Shown: one piece after another, positions 36,491 through 48,844 of the stretch | Layout: each line of letters opens with the position of its first letter | How positions within the stretch are numbered: the stretch's first letter is position 1 | Assembly: GCA_020881915.1 (NCBI GenBank) | Contig: JAJFPB010000004.1 | Coordinates: 2,480,001 to 2,544,000 of the forward strand | Source: Paramyrothecium sp. XJ0827 | Taxonomy: Eukaryota; Ascomycota; Sordariomycetes; Hypocreales; Stachybotryaceae | Direction: 5' to 3' | DNA: 64,000 bases | The notes under the pieces: model-generated | What the model saw: the letters and a program-made list of their open reading frames with translations, nothing else | Database searches by the model: none | Told to the model about the DNA's origin: nothing | Program-made: the position numbers and the translations under genes

Positions 36491-39184
36491 AGCGATTGTA
36501 CCAAGACACATAATCACCTGCATATAATTGATGGCGACTCCAAGTGGACACGAGCATTTAATGGCATGTCGAATATCTTGGTAGCTTTCTGCTATTCAGT
36601 GGCAGTCAAGAGCTGAGCTTAGCAATTAGCTGCAAGAGAGAAGGCTGTTCCGAACGTTGGGATAAGCAAGACAGAATGACCGCACTTGTGGAAATATCAG
36701 GGGGGGATTCTACTCCCAACTTCAGTTTCGTGGGTTAAGATTGCTGCCTTGCACATACACTGGCAGTGGAGGTCTCGTGCCGGAACGATGTAGTAACGAC
36801 GTCGTGACGTAGAGAAGACGAGGGGAAATGTAACGTACATGATTGTATTGTTAAAAAAACATATGCATTTAATGACTAGGATGGAATGCCAGTGGCTGTG
36901 TTGCATTGCCGTCTAGGCCTACCTCATCACAATAATCACAGCTCATGTTAGGCGATGGACGTCCCAGAGACCCTCGGGGTTGCAACTCGATTTATTGGAT
37001 GAGGATTGGGCTTGGCTGTCCGTTGCCTACCTCACTTGTTCAAAGAACGAAGTACAACTTGAGGGGAGGACGTTGTGTTGCACCTCGGCTGCGGCTCGGA
37101 TCACCTCAGCCAGGTTTCCGAAAATAGACGGCACTAACGGAGGTGGCAGTGGACGAATTGGGTCGCGGCTCTGCTGGAGAAAAAAATAAAAAATATGCCA
37201 AGGAGCTTGGACGAAATTCTCGTATCTGCTGGGGATCGGAGATGGTGGGATCGGCATGCGCTGTTTGGGCAGCCAGTGGGAAGCATACGTCAGATCTCCG
37301 TCTCCTGGATGATTACGTCGTATGGCCAGGAGATGATGGGGGTTTGGCGTCAAGAATTGTGTCACGTTTTTATGAGATTGATATGGAAAGAACACAGAAC
37401 AGAGCCCTTGGGGATTCGTGATGCCAAGACGAGAAAAACCACAGCACAACGAGCATTTACAGTGCTCCGTGTAGTGTTCCCCTCTGGCTCTCCTTAGCTG
37501 GATCACCCCAAGGTACCATGCCTTGGCAGCTTGGATAGAAATGCCGTCGCAAGAGAAGGGCAAAATTGGATGGAGAAAAAGAATGTGAACAAAGATAGAT
37601 GTATCAGCTTCCTGTTCCTACCTGGGTGGATGAACCCTTTGACATTATCTTCTCGGTCTAGTTTTCTCGTAAACATTTCCTGGATCCATCTCATTACTAC
37701 TGCTAGCACCCCTAGGCTTCTGAACGGAGACACGAAAAATACCTGGCTGTCGTATCGTACCTTACCTTGCCTTACCTTACCTCTTGTGATGCGTTGACCG
37801 TCATCGCGAAAGCAGAGTCCAACACCGCTGTCGCCGTAGCGGGGCGTCATAGCACGACGTTGATTCAACCAGCCAAGAGAAGTTTCAGGCTTTTCGTTCA
37901 GGGCTTCATGGAGTCTGCTTGGGTCCGCATGCATGGAGAGGCACCGCAGGTAGGACAGTGTAATCCGCTGGTACATTTTGGAACATCGTCCCATAAGGTA
38001 GCGAGCGACAAGGCGCAGCACTGCCTCCCCAAGCGCCTGGATTGCCATGCCATGCCATGGTACCAGTGCTTCAGGTGCGCCTACCACCCAAGGCCCCGTC
38101 AGGTCAAGGTACATAAGCTAGCTCCATCTTTGCACGACGCGTCGCGTAGACACTTGTCAACCGGGGGGCCGGGGTCACAGCGCTGCTTCTTTTAGCATTT
38201 CTCGTGGCCTGATTTGTTGAATGCTTAGCACCACTTTTTAGTGTGGGCAGTCCATGGCAGCAATGGAAACCAAACAGCGATCAGCAGTGGCTTGCTGGAA
38301 CTGGGCTGCATTGCCGCAGTCGATGTCTGACGAAATGGTTGAGGGATTGTATCTCGTCTGGGAAAACGGGTACCAGGCCCCGGAAATTCAATTCCTCAGC
38401 AGGATACCCTGCGCCCAAGCTGGTAAAGCTAAAAAGTCTAGGCGAACTTATTCTCCGCCGCGGTACTTGCTCGTTGCGGACAAGGCCGGGCAACGACCAG
38501 GTATCTGGAAGTTGTCCTAGCTACCGGGTACTCGCATCTGGTGGATGACCCCCTGTCGACGTCTCCCGGCTCACCGGCCTTTAGTACGGGTAGGTTGGGC
38601 ACCTCGCCCTGTCCCGCAAGCTGGGGGACCCCCTACCGCAGTCGCTGCTGTCGCGTCAATCGTGGGCTTGTGCAGTTGGTGCCTTCCCAGGATTTTGTCC
38701 CATCAGACTTTCCTGCACTCCAGAACATCGCTTTTTCGTTCCACTCGTTGACCACTCAAGCTCGCGCCGCTGACTCTGCTCACCCTTGTCCAGCGTCCGG
38801 ACCAACGCCTTGCTCCGCCCACTCAATACGAAGTCCACCGGCGAGCGAGAACAAGTAAACAACTCTCCCAAAATGCGCACCGTCATCTGAGAACCCCTCG
38901 AGGTGCTGCTCTGGCTCCCCCGTCCGCCGACTATGCTCTGGGGCATTGCCCGTGAGCCCGACTGCCCGTATCCCGTCCTGAACCCACGACGGCATGCTTC
39001 TCGCTCGGTGTCTCCTCCCAAGCAGAGCGCCTCCAACATTGACCCGGACTATGTGCCGATTTCTCTCGTTTCCAAGATGACTTCTTTCTCCCAAACCTCG
39101 TTTCCTGATGAGGGGCGCCCTGCTGCCAGGCATCCTAGACCATCATCGGGCTCGACAGCTCCCGTACGCCGCATCGCCGCCTCG
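36491..39184. other. Intergenic region upstream of the TRP-like gene
   Basis: About 2.7 kb. CCTTACCT occurs three times at 37760-37782. Frames here, including 37503-38114 on the minus strand, have no conserved motifs. The last 600 bp are pyrimidine-rich and probably form the promoter and leader of the gene at 39185. Confidence 0.5.
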
Positions 39185-42100
39185 ATGCGCACTTCCTTCC
39201 TCGTAATCGCCACGCTCGTTATCTTCATCGCCGTCACCCCCGTTCACGCTGCGCGGGTTCCTTTCCGGAATTGTCTTGACGAATCCTACCGCCTCAACGA
39301 CCCGAAGCCCCTGCAATGGGTGCCGTTCTACGCCGATGCTGTTTTCGACCTGGAAAACGACAGACACAACCTCCGAGTCACCGTTTGGGGAGACATTGAT
39401 GGTTCGCAAAACAGAGGCACCTTACCTCCTGCCGACGACCCCTATTGGCGAAACGAGAACGAGACGAATGGAAAGATCGTCCGACTCCCGCCTGAGGGCG
39501 AAGGCCGTATCTTGACAACACTGTTCCGCAAGGTCAACGTTCTTACATATCAGCCTTGGAAAGAATCTGTGAGTTTCTGTGACTATGGTCTGGTCAACGG
39601 AACATGCCCTCTCTCTCCGAGCTTTAGGACCGGTAACGACACTGGCAGCGGTTTTGACACCAGGTAAGCTGCACTCTTGATATCGTATAACAATTGGTGT
39701 GTCGCGGAGAGTTACTAACGAGTCTCCTTGAAGCAATCCGCCACTCTTTCTCCCGTCCATGTACATGTCCCACGACTTCTTTTCGTCCTACGCCTTCACC
39801 AGCTTTACCCCGTCCTTCGTAATTACCAATGGCGACATAGCTGCCACGGACATTGGCTGCGTCGAGGCAACCGTTACTCCAGACCTGGGGAGCTTGGCTC
39901 GGGTTCTCAAGTTTCTTCCGTTACTTGTTCTTCTGCTGGCCGGGTTCGCTGTCGTCATGGCCGGTATATTCAGCCCCTGGGGCACCACTAATATTTTCCA
40001 CTGGACTTCCAATTACGGTCGGGATGCCGATTTGCTTCGACTCGTAACACCTGGTTTTGGCGATTGTCTGCAGTACATCCAGTTCATCGTCCTGACTGGG
40101 GGTCTGACGCTCAATTACCCTGGCTTCTACCAGCCCATCGTTAGCCAGGTCGGCTGGTCGGCTCTCATGTTCAATCAAAGTTTCGTTGCCGAAGCCGAAC
40201 CCTTTAAGAGCGTGGTTGATGGAATATACGTGACCAATGGTACATACGGCCTTCAAAACCTTGGCCAACTCATTGGTATGGCCAGAAGCGAGGACATATG
40301 GCCTAGCATGATGGTTTGGCTCTGCATCATCATCGGCTCTGTCTTCCTCCTTACGCAGGTGGGCTTCCTGTTGCAGTGGCTGTATCGTCGGGTTCGAAAC
40401 ACCCCTGAAGAAGATTTGCGGTCCAAAAACATCCCCTTTTCCATCGGTAACGTCGTGCGCATCGTTCTCAACTATTTTCTCTTGCCTATCGTGGCATTAT
40501 CATGCTTTCAGCTTGTCGTCGCCGACCAGAGCCCTGATTTCGCCGTTGGATTGGCAGTTATCACCCTGGTGTTGCTCTTGGGCTTTGCCGGTTGGCTTTT
40601 ATACTTCATCATAAGCACACGACCAAAAGCCTCTCTATTCGACGACTTGCCCACTGTGCTGAGATATGGGCCGCTCTATAATACATACTCGGATGAAGCC
40701 GCTGCCTTTGCGCTCATACCCGTTCTACTCTCCATCATCCGCGGCATTGGTATTGGGGCCGTGCAGTTGAGCGGCATAGCGCAAGTGGTGCTGCTTGCGA
40801 TTTGCGAAGTCATTCAAATTCTCACAGTCCATGCCTTCCGACCGTTCCACAGCCCAACGTCGATGAATGCGTACCACACGGTCTTTTCAGCCCTGCGATT
40901 GGTGACAATAATGCTCATGGTTGCCTTCTCACCTACACTCGGCGTCGGCGACGGCACCAAGGGGTGGATTGGATATGTTATTCTTCTCATCCATGGCATC
41001 GTCCTTGTCCTTGGGTTTTTCCTCAATGCTCTGCAAACACTTGTCGAGGTCATAGCGAGAATGCTGGGGGCCGGCGGGGATGACATCCGGGGCCAGACCC
41101 GCGGAGGACTGTCCAAAATCTTTGGCGCCCGACAATTGAGGAGGCGCGTCAACCATCGTCCTGGCCCTTCTCGAGCCAGCCAGTTGTCGACTGCAGCCAT
41201 GCTCGATGCCGAGGATGGTACCAGATCAGGCTATGCCATGCCTAGTGGTAGGATTCGCAGCGACTCCGCTGCTAGCCTCAGCCAGATGGGTGGTCACCAT
41301 CGACACAGAAGCAGCACAGCTCTTGACAGCATAGACATGTATTCCAACGCCCCACGCCACATGGACAACGCAAGTTCTTACGCACCTGGCACGCCGGGTG
41401 AAGCCAGCACATTTTCCTTCCTCCCTTCACCATCTGCAGCTCGCTATGCTCACCCAGCCCTACCTTCTGAGGCCGCTGACCCATACTATCGGCCGCCTCG
41501 TCGTAGACGGGGTACTTTGAACGAGTCCGTTAGCCCGGACAAACAGCAACGCCTATCCCTAGCGGGCGATCCGATCCGCCTTAGCCAGATTGGCGGACCA
41601 CCTCCAGACCCTGTTGATTCGGAAGCTGAGATACCTAGGGGAAGCACGCCCGCACCCCCCGGGGCTTCGAACACACTATTCGGAGTACCTGCCAACCGGC
41701 CAGACTACTCAACGCGAGAAGTCGACTTTTACTATGGGGTGCGGGGCCCTGCTTTGAATTCGGACGGCCCCGGGAGAAAGCTAGGAACCGGCCCAGCTGA
41801 TCCTACAGGCCCTGTAGCGACCGCGACTGGTTGGTTCCGCAACATGTTCGGCGGTAAGAGCAAGGAGAAGGGCAAAGGGTTTGAAGTGGTGAGAAGTGCG
41901 AGGATGCCTCCTGCGATGATGGCGCGCAACGGTGGGTTTGGCGACGAAACACCACCAGAAGGGATACCTGTTGCGATGGGTGTCTTGAGAAATGGCCCGA
42001 TTGAGTCAGATGACGAAGATGAGCCGCAGACGAAACGTACACCCAAGCGCCGTGTGGGAAAGCTGTTGACGGATGACGGCGAACCGCAGGAATCGGAGCC

Positions 42101-42644
42101 TGGGGAGCCAGAAAGTCCTGTGGCCGAGCGTCTGCCTGGCACTTTGGGTTCAAGCACCACTAAGATAGGCGCAATGTCTTCACACCAGACAACCGGCACA
42201 AGCAATTCATTACTGGACGATGAACTTCAACTTCCGGAGATCCCTCGAAAGAGTTCAAAGAGGCACTCGGCCTCAGTTGATGGCGGTCCATCACCATCAT
42301 TGCACCCGATGGATGGGCCCGAACCTGGTAGTAGCCAGGATGATCTCGCACATCATTCACAGCGGACGCTCTCCATCGGGCGGCTGCCCTTCGAGCGTAC
42401 TGCGTCCCAGAAGCGTCTTTCTTCAAATTCCTCCCTTGATTTTCCCGAAGAATTGACGCACGTCAGTATTCCTGGCGCTCGCGCAGAGCGGCCGCTCAGT
42501 TTCGGCACAGTCCCACATCATGGAATCAGTCGCGTTGACCCGACATACCAGGAGGTTGACCTGCTTGGGAGCGCTGCCGAACTGGTCGAAGGTAGCACGG
42601 GAACGCGTCCTAGCCCGCAGCCGTCCACTTCCTCACGTCGCTGA
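39185..42644 (+). CDS. TRP-like ion channel family membrane protein (Pkd2/FLC type)
   Basis: Fungal relatives (S. pombe Pkd2, yeast Flc1-3) affect calcium homeostasis, FAD transport and cell-wall integrity. Exons 39185..39663 and 39734..42644, with a 70-nt intron, encode 1129 residues. The signal peptide is MRTSFLVIATLVIFIAVTPV with cleavage after about residue 22. An ML-like lumenal domain follows to about 205 with paired cysteines (FRNCLDES, VSFCDYG, DIGCVEA). Membrane helices span about 215-600, beginning LARVLKFLPLLVLLLAGFAV, with CLIIIGSVF-like and FRPFHSPTSMNAYHT segments typical of the family. The last 530 residues are a cytosolic Ser/Pro-rich tail. An in-frame ATG at 39077 would add 36 residues; the start was chosen because the signal peptide begins there. 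Transport activity is not shown by sequence. Confidence 0.9.
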
Positions 42645-43517
42645 TTTCAACGTTATTCCGAGATTCTCGAACGATTCGTGGAAAGTCTGAAGTTTTGTCA
42701 CGATTTTAAGCGCCGAGGCAATAGCAACATATTCTCTTCTACTACAGCCATGTATACGATTTATAGACGACCAAAGGCACAGCGTCACGGTGCGGCGGCG
42801 GACGAAAATGATCATCGCAAGTGAAACAGTTCTCTTGTTTGTTGGGATGCCACCTGTTTGATGCTCTGGGTCACAATTTTGGTGCTGTTGGGGCCGCCTG
42901 GCGTTACGGTATGGAGATTTGGGTTACACATTTTTGCAGTCATGTAAAGCGTCGGCGCATGTAAAATGGCCAGGTCAACTGGGGGCAACAAGAAGCAATA
43001 AGCGATTCTGGTCCCGTGCTATTCAGCCGGCCATCCTAGGTTTTGTTTGCCTTAATTGGAATGAATGATGCATCTCTGCCATAGTCATTATTGGAACTAA
43101 TACATCATAATATACTACCCTCTCTAAACACTCGCCGGACTTGTAGTGTGTTGGCCTCTGTTTTGCGAAGGGCTGGATTGCTCTTCAATACGCTGCCCAC
43201 GGTTCTTCGTGGAAGGAGTACGGCCAGGAAAGCATCGTACATTCTTCCAGCCGTGGAAAGCTGCCAGCGTTGCTGTGCGTCTGGATGCTCGCGGAAGCGC
43301 AACATATATGCTCGGCCAAGTTTGAACGCTGGTACCGCCGAAGGCGACGGTCAACGCATGGGCGAGCAGAGGCGCCTCGCATGACCACCTCTTAAAGCTT
43401 GCGCCAGCCCGTCCTGCGCGGCCCAGCAACCAGTCCGTTTCCATAACTAGATGATGCAAGCCCGAAGGCGTCGGCACCTGTAGTGGTAGACGGCATGTGG
43501 CAGCACGCCCCCGCTCC
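42645..43517. other. Convergent 3' region (TRP-like gene and REX exonuclease)
   Basis: 873 bp between two opposing stop codons. No protein-like frame, repeat or RNA gene is evident. The 42650-43130 part is AT-richer and suited to 3' UTRs. Confidence 0.5.
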
Positions 43518-45863
43518 TCACTTGACGCTTATGAAGCCGATGCCCGAGCGGGCCTTCTTGACGGCCTCGCGCAGGGCCTGCTCCTCGACGTCGGTCCATT
43601 TGATGCTGAGCTGGTCCCACTTCATGCCGGGCGTGTTGTACTCCTTGCGCCACTTGGAGTGCATCTGCTGCAGGCGGGCCATGGCGCGCGGGTCGCCCGA
43701 GCCGCTGAACACGATGAAGCCGGTGCACGGCGGCAGGGCGGCGTGGATGCGCGTCAGCCGCTCAGTCAGGGCGACGAGGGCCTTCTCCAGGGCGGAGCCG
43801 CTCGGCGCGTCGGCATCGGACGAATCGCCGGCGTCCTGCATGGCGGCGTCGGGGGGCCCGTTGTCGCTGTTGGGGTTGTCGACCCGGTTCTTGTTCCACC
43901 ACCCCTGGAGCGCTTCGAGCTCCCGCATGCGCGCCCAGACAAAGTCCACGCCGCCGCCTCTTATCTCGAGGCCGTCCGGGTCGCCGTTGACGGCGCGTAT
44001 CACGTTGCGGGTGACGTCTTCGTCGTTCTTGCAGCCGAGCTGGTAGGTGGCGCCTGCTCCGGCGCCCTTGGACGGGTCACCCCAGTCTATGGCGGCACTC
44101 GTCTTGCCGACCTCGACGCCGCCGACGGCGCTGTGGCCGCCCTGTGCTTTGTAGGCCACGCCGGCGCGCGCAAGCCTCCGGAAGAGGTTCTCGCCCTGCG
44201 AGTCCGACGTGCCCCAGAGCTTGCCCTTGTCGCACTTTTGCTTCACGAGGTCCAGGCAGGTCACCGCATCTTCTATGCTGTTGTGGCCGTGGGCGCCGCC
44301 GGACTGGATCTCTCGGGAGAGGTACTTCTGCGCCAGCCACTTCAGCGAAGACTTGAGAGGGGGGCCGCGGGGGTGCGGGTACAGGATGGAGGTGTCGACG
44401 ATGAAGGGGTGCGCGAGCTTGAGGGCCTTGGTGTCGGATTCCAAGGAATGCCCGACAAGAATGGCTCGTGCATGTAGTATGTCAAGGAGCTTGTTCTGTA
44501 TGTCGCGGAGAGTCGTGGTCACGGGCGCCAGCATTTCCTCCGTGATGCCCGAGAACCGGGTGACGTAATCGGTGATGGGCTTGTCTGGCTTGACGAGCTC
44601 ATCAAGCACGACTTCACCGGCCCAGTTCACCAAGCTTATCCGTGTCAGCGAGAACTCGTTCTCGCCCGTCATGCACATTTCGCAGTCGAGGGCCAGGACT
44701 TCTCGGCCCGCCGTCACGCTCCCCTTTTCGATCTCCGCGTCTGGCACGTCGCCGTCCTCGAGCTTGTCGACTTTTGTGATGACCCATCCCTCAGGGGCGA
44801 CGAACTTGTCGCGACGGTCGCCCTCCGGCAGCAGAGCGGGATGCACGACGAAGCCGTTCTCCGTGAGCTCCTCGGCGGTGGCGAGCAGCTCTGTGATGGG
44901 GGTCCGCTCGTTCTTCCATCCGTGGGGCTCGGAAGCCGGCTTGACGCCCTTCTTGGCGGTCTTCTCCTTGGGGGCGGGCGCCGTGAGGAATGCCGCCAGC
45001 GGCGAGTGCATCTTGGCGTGCTTGTCGTCGCCGGGGGTACGGACAGGCCACAGGTGGGGGAACATGTCGGCAAATGGCTGCAGCGGCTGCGGCAGCTTCT
45101 CCTTGAGGAGAGGGCGGGGGTAGTAGTCGTCGGGGGAGGTTGCGATGCGCGCCTCGTCCTCGTGCTCGGCGTCGTTGTAGGTGGAGAAGTCGACGCTGCT
45201 CTTGAACATGGCCTCCTCGAGGCCGGGGACCATGATGGCGACGAACTTGCGGAACTCGGGGCGGTGCGAGATGCCAACCCACTGTGGCCCGGCGCCGTCG
45301 GCAAACACATAGAGAACCAGATCGCGCAGGTTGTTGAGGTTGATTTTGGAGTTCAGGCGGGAGGCGGAGGAGAAGGTGATGGCCGGGTAGCCGCCCTTGC
45401 CGGGCCGGGGGACCTTCTTGGTCTTGGATTTCTTGGTGGGCCTGGAGACGACCTGCCACTCGCCTTGGTCGCCGTCCTCATCGTGGGGGTTCGCGCGCTT
45501 CAAGCTGCCGTCGCTCTGGTTCTGGTCCTGATCTTGGTCCCCGGCGTCGGCTGCGGCGGCGGGGTCTGGGCTCGTCTTGGCCGGGCGGGCGGCTTGCGCG
45601 TCGTCGTCGCCCTTGGAGCCACTCATGGCGGCCGCTTCAGGCTCCTTCGCGGTGGCGGTGCGTTCCGACTCGGCCACGGGCGTCGTGCCGGCTCCCAATG
45701 CGTCACGGATCGCTTCGCGGGCTCGGTGCAGCTTCTGCTTGACTTTTTTGCCCATGCTTGGGTGGGCAACGAGCGCGCTCTTTTTGGTTTTCAAGCCGGA
45801 CGACGGAAAGCGGCTCGAGGCGGCGGATTGGCTTGTGAGAGGCAGCTGTGAAGGGTCGAGCAT
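43518..45863 (-). CDS. REX-type DEDDh 3'-5' RNA exonuclease (Rex1/Rnh70-like)
   Basis: Trims 3' ends of stable RNAs such as 5S rRNA and tRNA precursors in yeast. The single-exon product is 781 residues. The first 300 residues are low-complexity and charged, with a basic stretch (MGKKVKQKLHRAREAIRDAL) that could send it to the nucleus. The exonuclease domain carries all DEDDh residues: Asp393 and Glu395 in VLALDCEMC, Asp in VGHSLESDTKAL, and His527 and Asp532 in HNSIEDAVTCLDL. The C-terminal 200 residues include a helix-rich segment (VWARMRELEALQGWWNKNR) and end GIGFISVK, as in Rnh70 homologues. Codons are very GC-rich at third positions, which creates long spurious frames on the opposite strand. 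Start ATG is MLDPSQLPLT; MGKK at residue 37 is an alternative. Family secure, subfamily likely Rex1. Confidence 0.93.
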   Translation of the reverse strand: MLDPSQLPLTSQSAASSRFPSSGLKTKKSALVAHPSMGKKVKQKLHRAREAIRDALGAGTTPVAESERTATAKEPEAAAMSGSKGDDDAQAARPAKTSPDPAAAADAGDQDQDQNQSDGSLKRANPHDEDGDQGEWQVVSRPTKKSKTKKVPRPGKGGYPAITFSSASRLNSKINLNNLRDLVLYVFADGAGPQWVGISHRPEFRKFVAIMVPGLEEAMFKSSVDFSTYNDAEHEDEARIATSPDDYYPRPLLKEKLPQPLQPFADMFPHLWPVRTPGDDKHAKMHSPLAAFLTAPAPKEKTAKKGVKPASEPHGWKNERTPITELLATAEELTENGFVVHPALLPEGDRRDKFVAPEGWVITKVDKLEDGDVPDAEIEKGSVTAGREVLALDCEMCMTGENEFSLTRISLVNWAGEVVLDELVKPDKPITDYVTRFSGITEEMLAPVTTTLRDIQNKLLDILHARAILVGHSLESDTKALKLAHPFIVDTSILYPHPRGPPLKSSLKWLAQKYLSREIQSGGAHGHNSIEDAVTCLDLVKQKCDKGKLWGTSDSQGENLFRRLARAGVAYKAQGGHSAVGGVEVGKTSAAIDWGDPSKGAGAGATYQLGCKNDEDVTRNVIRAVNGDPDGLEIRGGGVDFVWARMRELEALQGWWNKNRVDNPNSDNGPPDAAMQDAGDSSDADAPSGSALEKALVALTERLTRIHAALPPCTGFIVFSGSGDPRAMARLQQMHSKWRKEYNTPGMKWDQLSIKWTDVEEQALREAVKKARSGIGFISVK

Positions 45864-46695
45864 CACCGCTCGAGAAATAATGGGAAAATGCTGAAGCGGA
45901 TCTGCTACTCTTATCTTATCGCCGGGTTGCCAATGGTACCTCGGGTGACAAAAATAGCTGGCACGGCAATGGCTGGCAGCGCAACGGGAGAAGCGAGGAG
46001 AAACGTCATTTCCGAAGCACGCTTCGCAGAGAGTAAGGTATATTGGATCAAAGAAGAGCGGACAGCTGTGAAGCAGGCCTTGATCTTTTCGCACAAGGGC
46101 GCACTAGCACCACAATGATTTTATCAAGAGTGCGTCGAACATATTGCGACAGGTCTGGGTTGTACCTTTTTGTCACCCTTCACCCGCCAATTCTGGACCC
46201 CGATGTGGCCGGGGCTCCGATGCAGGGTCAGGGTGGGGCCAGGCGGAAGCGATAATATAATTGCCTACCGGTTCCGATGAGGCCGGTCGCCCGCTTGCCG
46301 AACGCACCAACTCGCCATAACAAAGGTTGCTTTCACCGCCCGACGCTGTGTTGAGAACCGCTTGGGCGGGCTTGGGGAATGCTCAGAGACTTTTCTCCGA
46401 ATTGGCAATAGTGGCCCCGTCAGCTCTGATTTGGGCACCGGCACGCCCACTCAGCAATGTTGCCGTCTACACGTGGTCGAGGAGGGCTGTCCTTTTCGTA
46501 AATAGTGCCCCCAGAAATTCAATTTCGAGACGATGTGTGCACTGTATTAAGGCAGATCAAGGGTAATAATGCCCACCACCTCCATGCTGTCGTGTTGTAA
46601 AGGAGCGAGTGCACATATAAGATGTGATTCAAGGTGGCAAAGGCCCAAACATCATTGATGACACTTGAACTTCGCCCTATTTGTGTATTCATGGG
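45864..46695. other. Spacer: REX promoter and SET/MYND 3' flank
   Basis: 832 bp. One GGTGGCAAA nonamer is present at 46633-46641. No gene or repeat is visible. Confidence 0.5.
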
Positions 46696-48423
46696 TCATC
46701 GCCCATACTCTTCCTTGAGTATGGCACGTCCCAGCGTAGCTAAAGTATCTATTTGCTTCACCACAGCGTACTCGAAGAACGTCCGTGACTGCTCACTGTC
46801 CGGGTCTTGCTTCCATGCATTGATGAGCGAAAGCTCCCTCTCCCGGCCGGGGAGCCGTCCAATATCTGCCAGCATCTCCTTGGCTGCCGCTGATAGTTCC
46901 CACTCCGCCTCGTGCTGGGCCGGGGAATACCTCAGAACCATTACGAGGAGCATTTCGCAAAGAGACACCTGGTCGATATCTTGCAGCGCGTCTTCCACGC
47001 TTTGTCTCGAGCCAGTGCCCGCCGCCAGAGGTCGCAGAGCATTACTTAGTGATGCAGTGTCTGCCGCCGTGTTCGCCAGCAGTTTTGCAATCATCATCAG
47101 GCCTTTGGCTCGAACAGGATGGAACGGCGCGGGATAACGATACGGTTCGCATGCGGTTGCCGTGTGGCACGCTATTGCCAGCGCAAAGGGGAAGTTCCCG
47201 TCTTCCGCGTAGTTGATCGATATTTCTGTCAACGTCTGCGGCAGCGGTGATAACGCCCAGAACTCCGCATCCACCAGATCTTTGCACCCCTGATACTGTT
47301 GCCTCAGCGTTTCCAACCGCGAAGAATCCGAATGAGCTAGCAACTCGGAATCCAACAGGCCGGCGAGAGCCTCTGAATACCTCCGGGCGGCTGCTGCCCT
47401 ATGGGAATCTGTGACAGCGGGATGAGTCCGAACATCCGACAGGTTGGGCACGACGCTGAACTTGTTGAGGTCCAAGACGGAGGAGGCGGCGCAGGCTTGG
47501 TAGAGGTTGAGGTCCTCCTTGCACCGCGGACATCGACACTCAAACATGTAAGCAGACAGTGCCTCCTTGCGTTTGGAGAGCGGAAAGGTGTAATCTAGCG
47601 GCTGTCAGGACCTTTTCTACATGTGACGCACACCATGCTCGCGCGTGACGGATCGTCTCATACCTGTGTAAGAAATTTGTATCTCTTCCCCAGCCTGGAT
47701 CTCAGTCTCGGCCCTCAGAATGGCCTTCCTGCCAACAAATTGCACCAGCGAGTTTGGAATGCAGGAATGATTTGCCATGGCGAGCGTGGGCTCGAGGAAG
47801 ATGCCGACCTGTCCTAGATCTACATCGTAGCGGTGGAACGTGTTTGTTTGGATCTTCAGATCGTTTGTTAGCCACGGCGCCAGTGTCCCCTCTATGGGCT
47901 CGAGGGGTTTACATACCTTACATAGGTATTCAACCGCTTTACGGACTTGTTCCTCGCTATTCCCTTTGCCAGCAAACGCACTGGCACCCATGGCCATCAT
48001 CTGAAGGTCCCCCCAGCCCCGTCCGTTCCTGCGCCGAGAAACATGGCCCTCAAGCGGCTCGAGCGCGCTCGCGATGCCGTCCTTTACCAGAACGCGAAGG
48101 AGGGCCCTCACCGGGGTCGGCAGCTGCCGGGGCGCGGCGGGCTGCAGCGGCTTGCACTCGGCGCCGTGGACGGCCTTCCAATCGGCGGCCTGGCACGCGG
48201 CGTCGCAGTAGAAGGCGGCACGGCAGCGGGTGCAGGCGCGCGGGTTCCCCGGCCGCAGGCAATACGTGCAGACGGAGGAGAGGTGCGAGAGCGAAGGAAG
48301 AAGGATGAGAGGCGTGAAGGCCGAGATGACCTCGCCCGCAGCGAATGGCCTGGTGGCGTAAAGTGACCGGCCTTTGATGGGATCGGGCCGGACTTGGACC
48401 GGTGGCGCTTGGGTCCCCTCCAT
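46696..48423 (-). CDS. SET and MYND domain protein (SMYD-type lysine methyltransferase)
   Basis: SMYD proteins transfer methyl groups from S-adenosylmethionine to lysines of histones or other proteins. Exons 48423..47664 and 47594..46696, with a 69-nt GT-AG intron, encode 552 residues. The SET N-part is at 16-40 (IKGRSLYATRPFAAGEVI). It is interrupted by a MYND zinc finger with Cys52, 55, 64, 67, 73, 77, His86 and Cys90. The SET core has FLEPTLAMANHSCIPNS (NHS at 218-220) and GEEIQISYTDYTFPLSKRKE, followed by the post-SET motif FECRCPRC. The C-terminal 280 residues are helical, resembling the TPR-like tail of SMYD enzymes. The intron cuts between the SET core and post-SET, and splicing restores the conserved SYTDYTFP. 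The substrate cannot be told from sequence. Confidence 0.92.
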
Positions 48424-48844
48424 TTCAATGGTTGAGCCTTCGATTAAACGAAGTGGACGATGGTGCCCTGTTTCATGCGATGCTTTTGCCGGGGAAGTGG
48501 CTGGCGAGAGGGTGGATCGTGGGTTATTTCACAATCGGTTGAAGTCTCAAATAGAGCAGTAAGAGTAGCCGCCCCACGCATGACGGAGTATAAACCCGAG
48601 ACCACTCAAACGGACCAACAGCGAGGCCAACGGCACAACATAAATACTTAACACGAAAGTTGGCGAGCCAAATTATGTTGTTTCTGAATTTCCAAATGGA
48701 TGTTCGGGAGAGCGGAAAGTTGCAGCGGTATCGTAGGTCAACATGGTGCAAAGAGGGTTCACGAGGGTATGATGGTCATGTAAGTGCATTTCATGTACAT
48801 TTTCTATTCTTTTCATTCGTTTCATACAACAACATCTTCTAAAT
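48424..48844. other. Spacer: SET/MYND promoter and SIL1 3' flank
   Basis: 421 bp, AT-richer at 48620-48840. No gene is seen. Confidence 0.45.

Noticed and set aside
37503..38114. 203-codon minus-strand frame upstream of the TRP-like gene
   Set aside because: No conserved motif, mixed composition and no splice support.
43497..44477. 326-codon open frame on the plus strand
   Set aside because: It is antisense to the REX exonuclease exon. Its composition (Ala/Gly/Val/Leu-rich) is the reverse-strand shadow of GC3-rich coding sequence.
44841..45851. 336-codon open frame on the plus strand
   Set aside because: Also antisense to the REX gene; Gly/Leu/Val-rich shadow with no domain.
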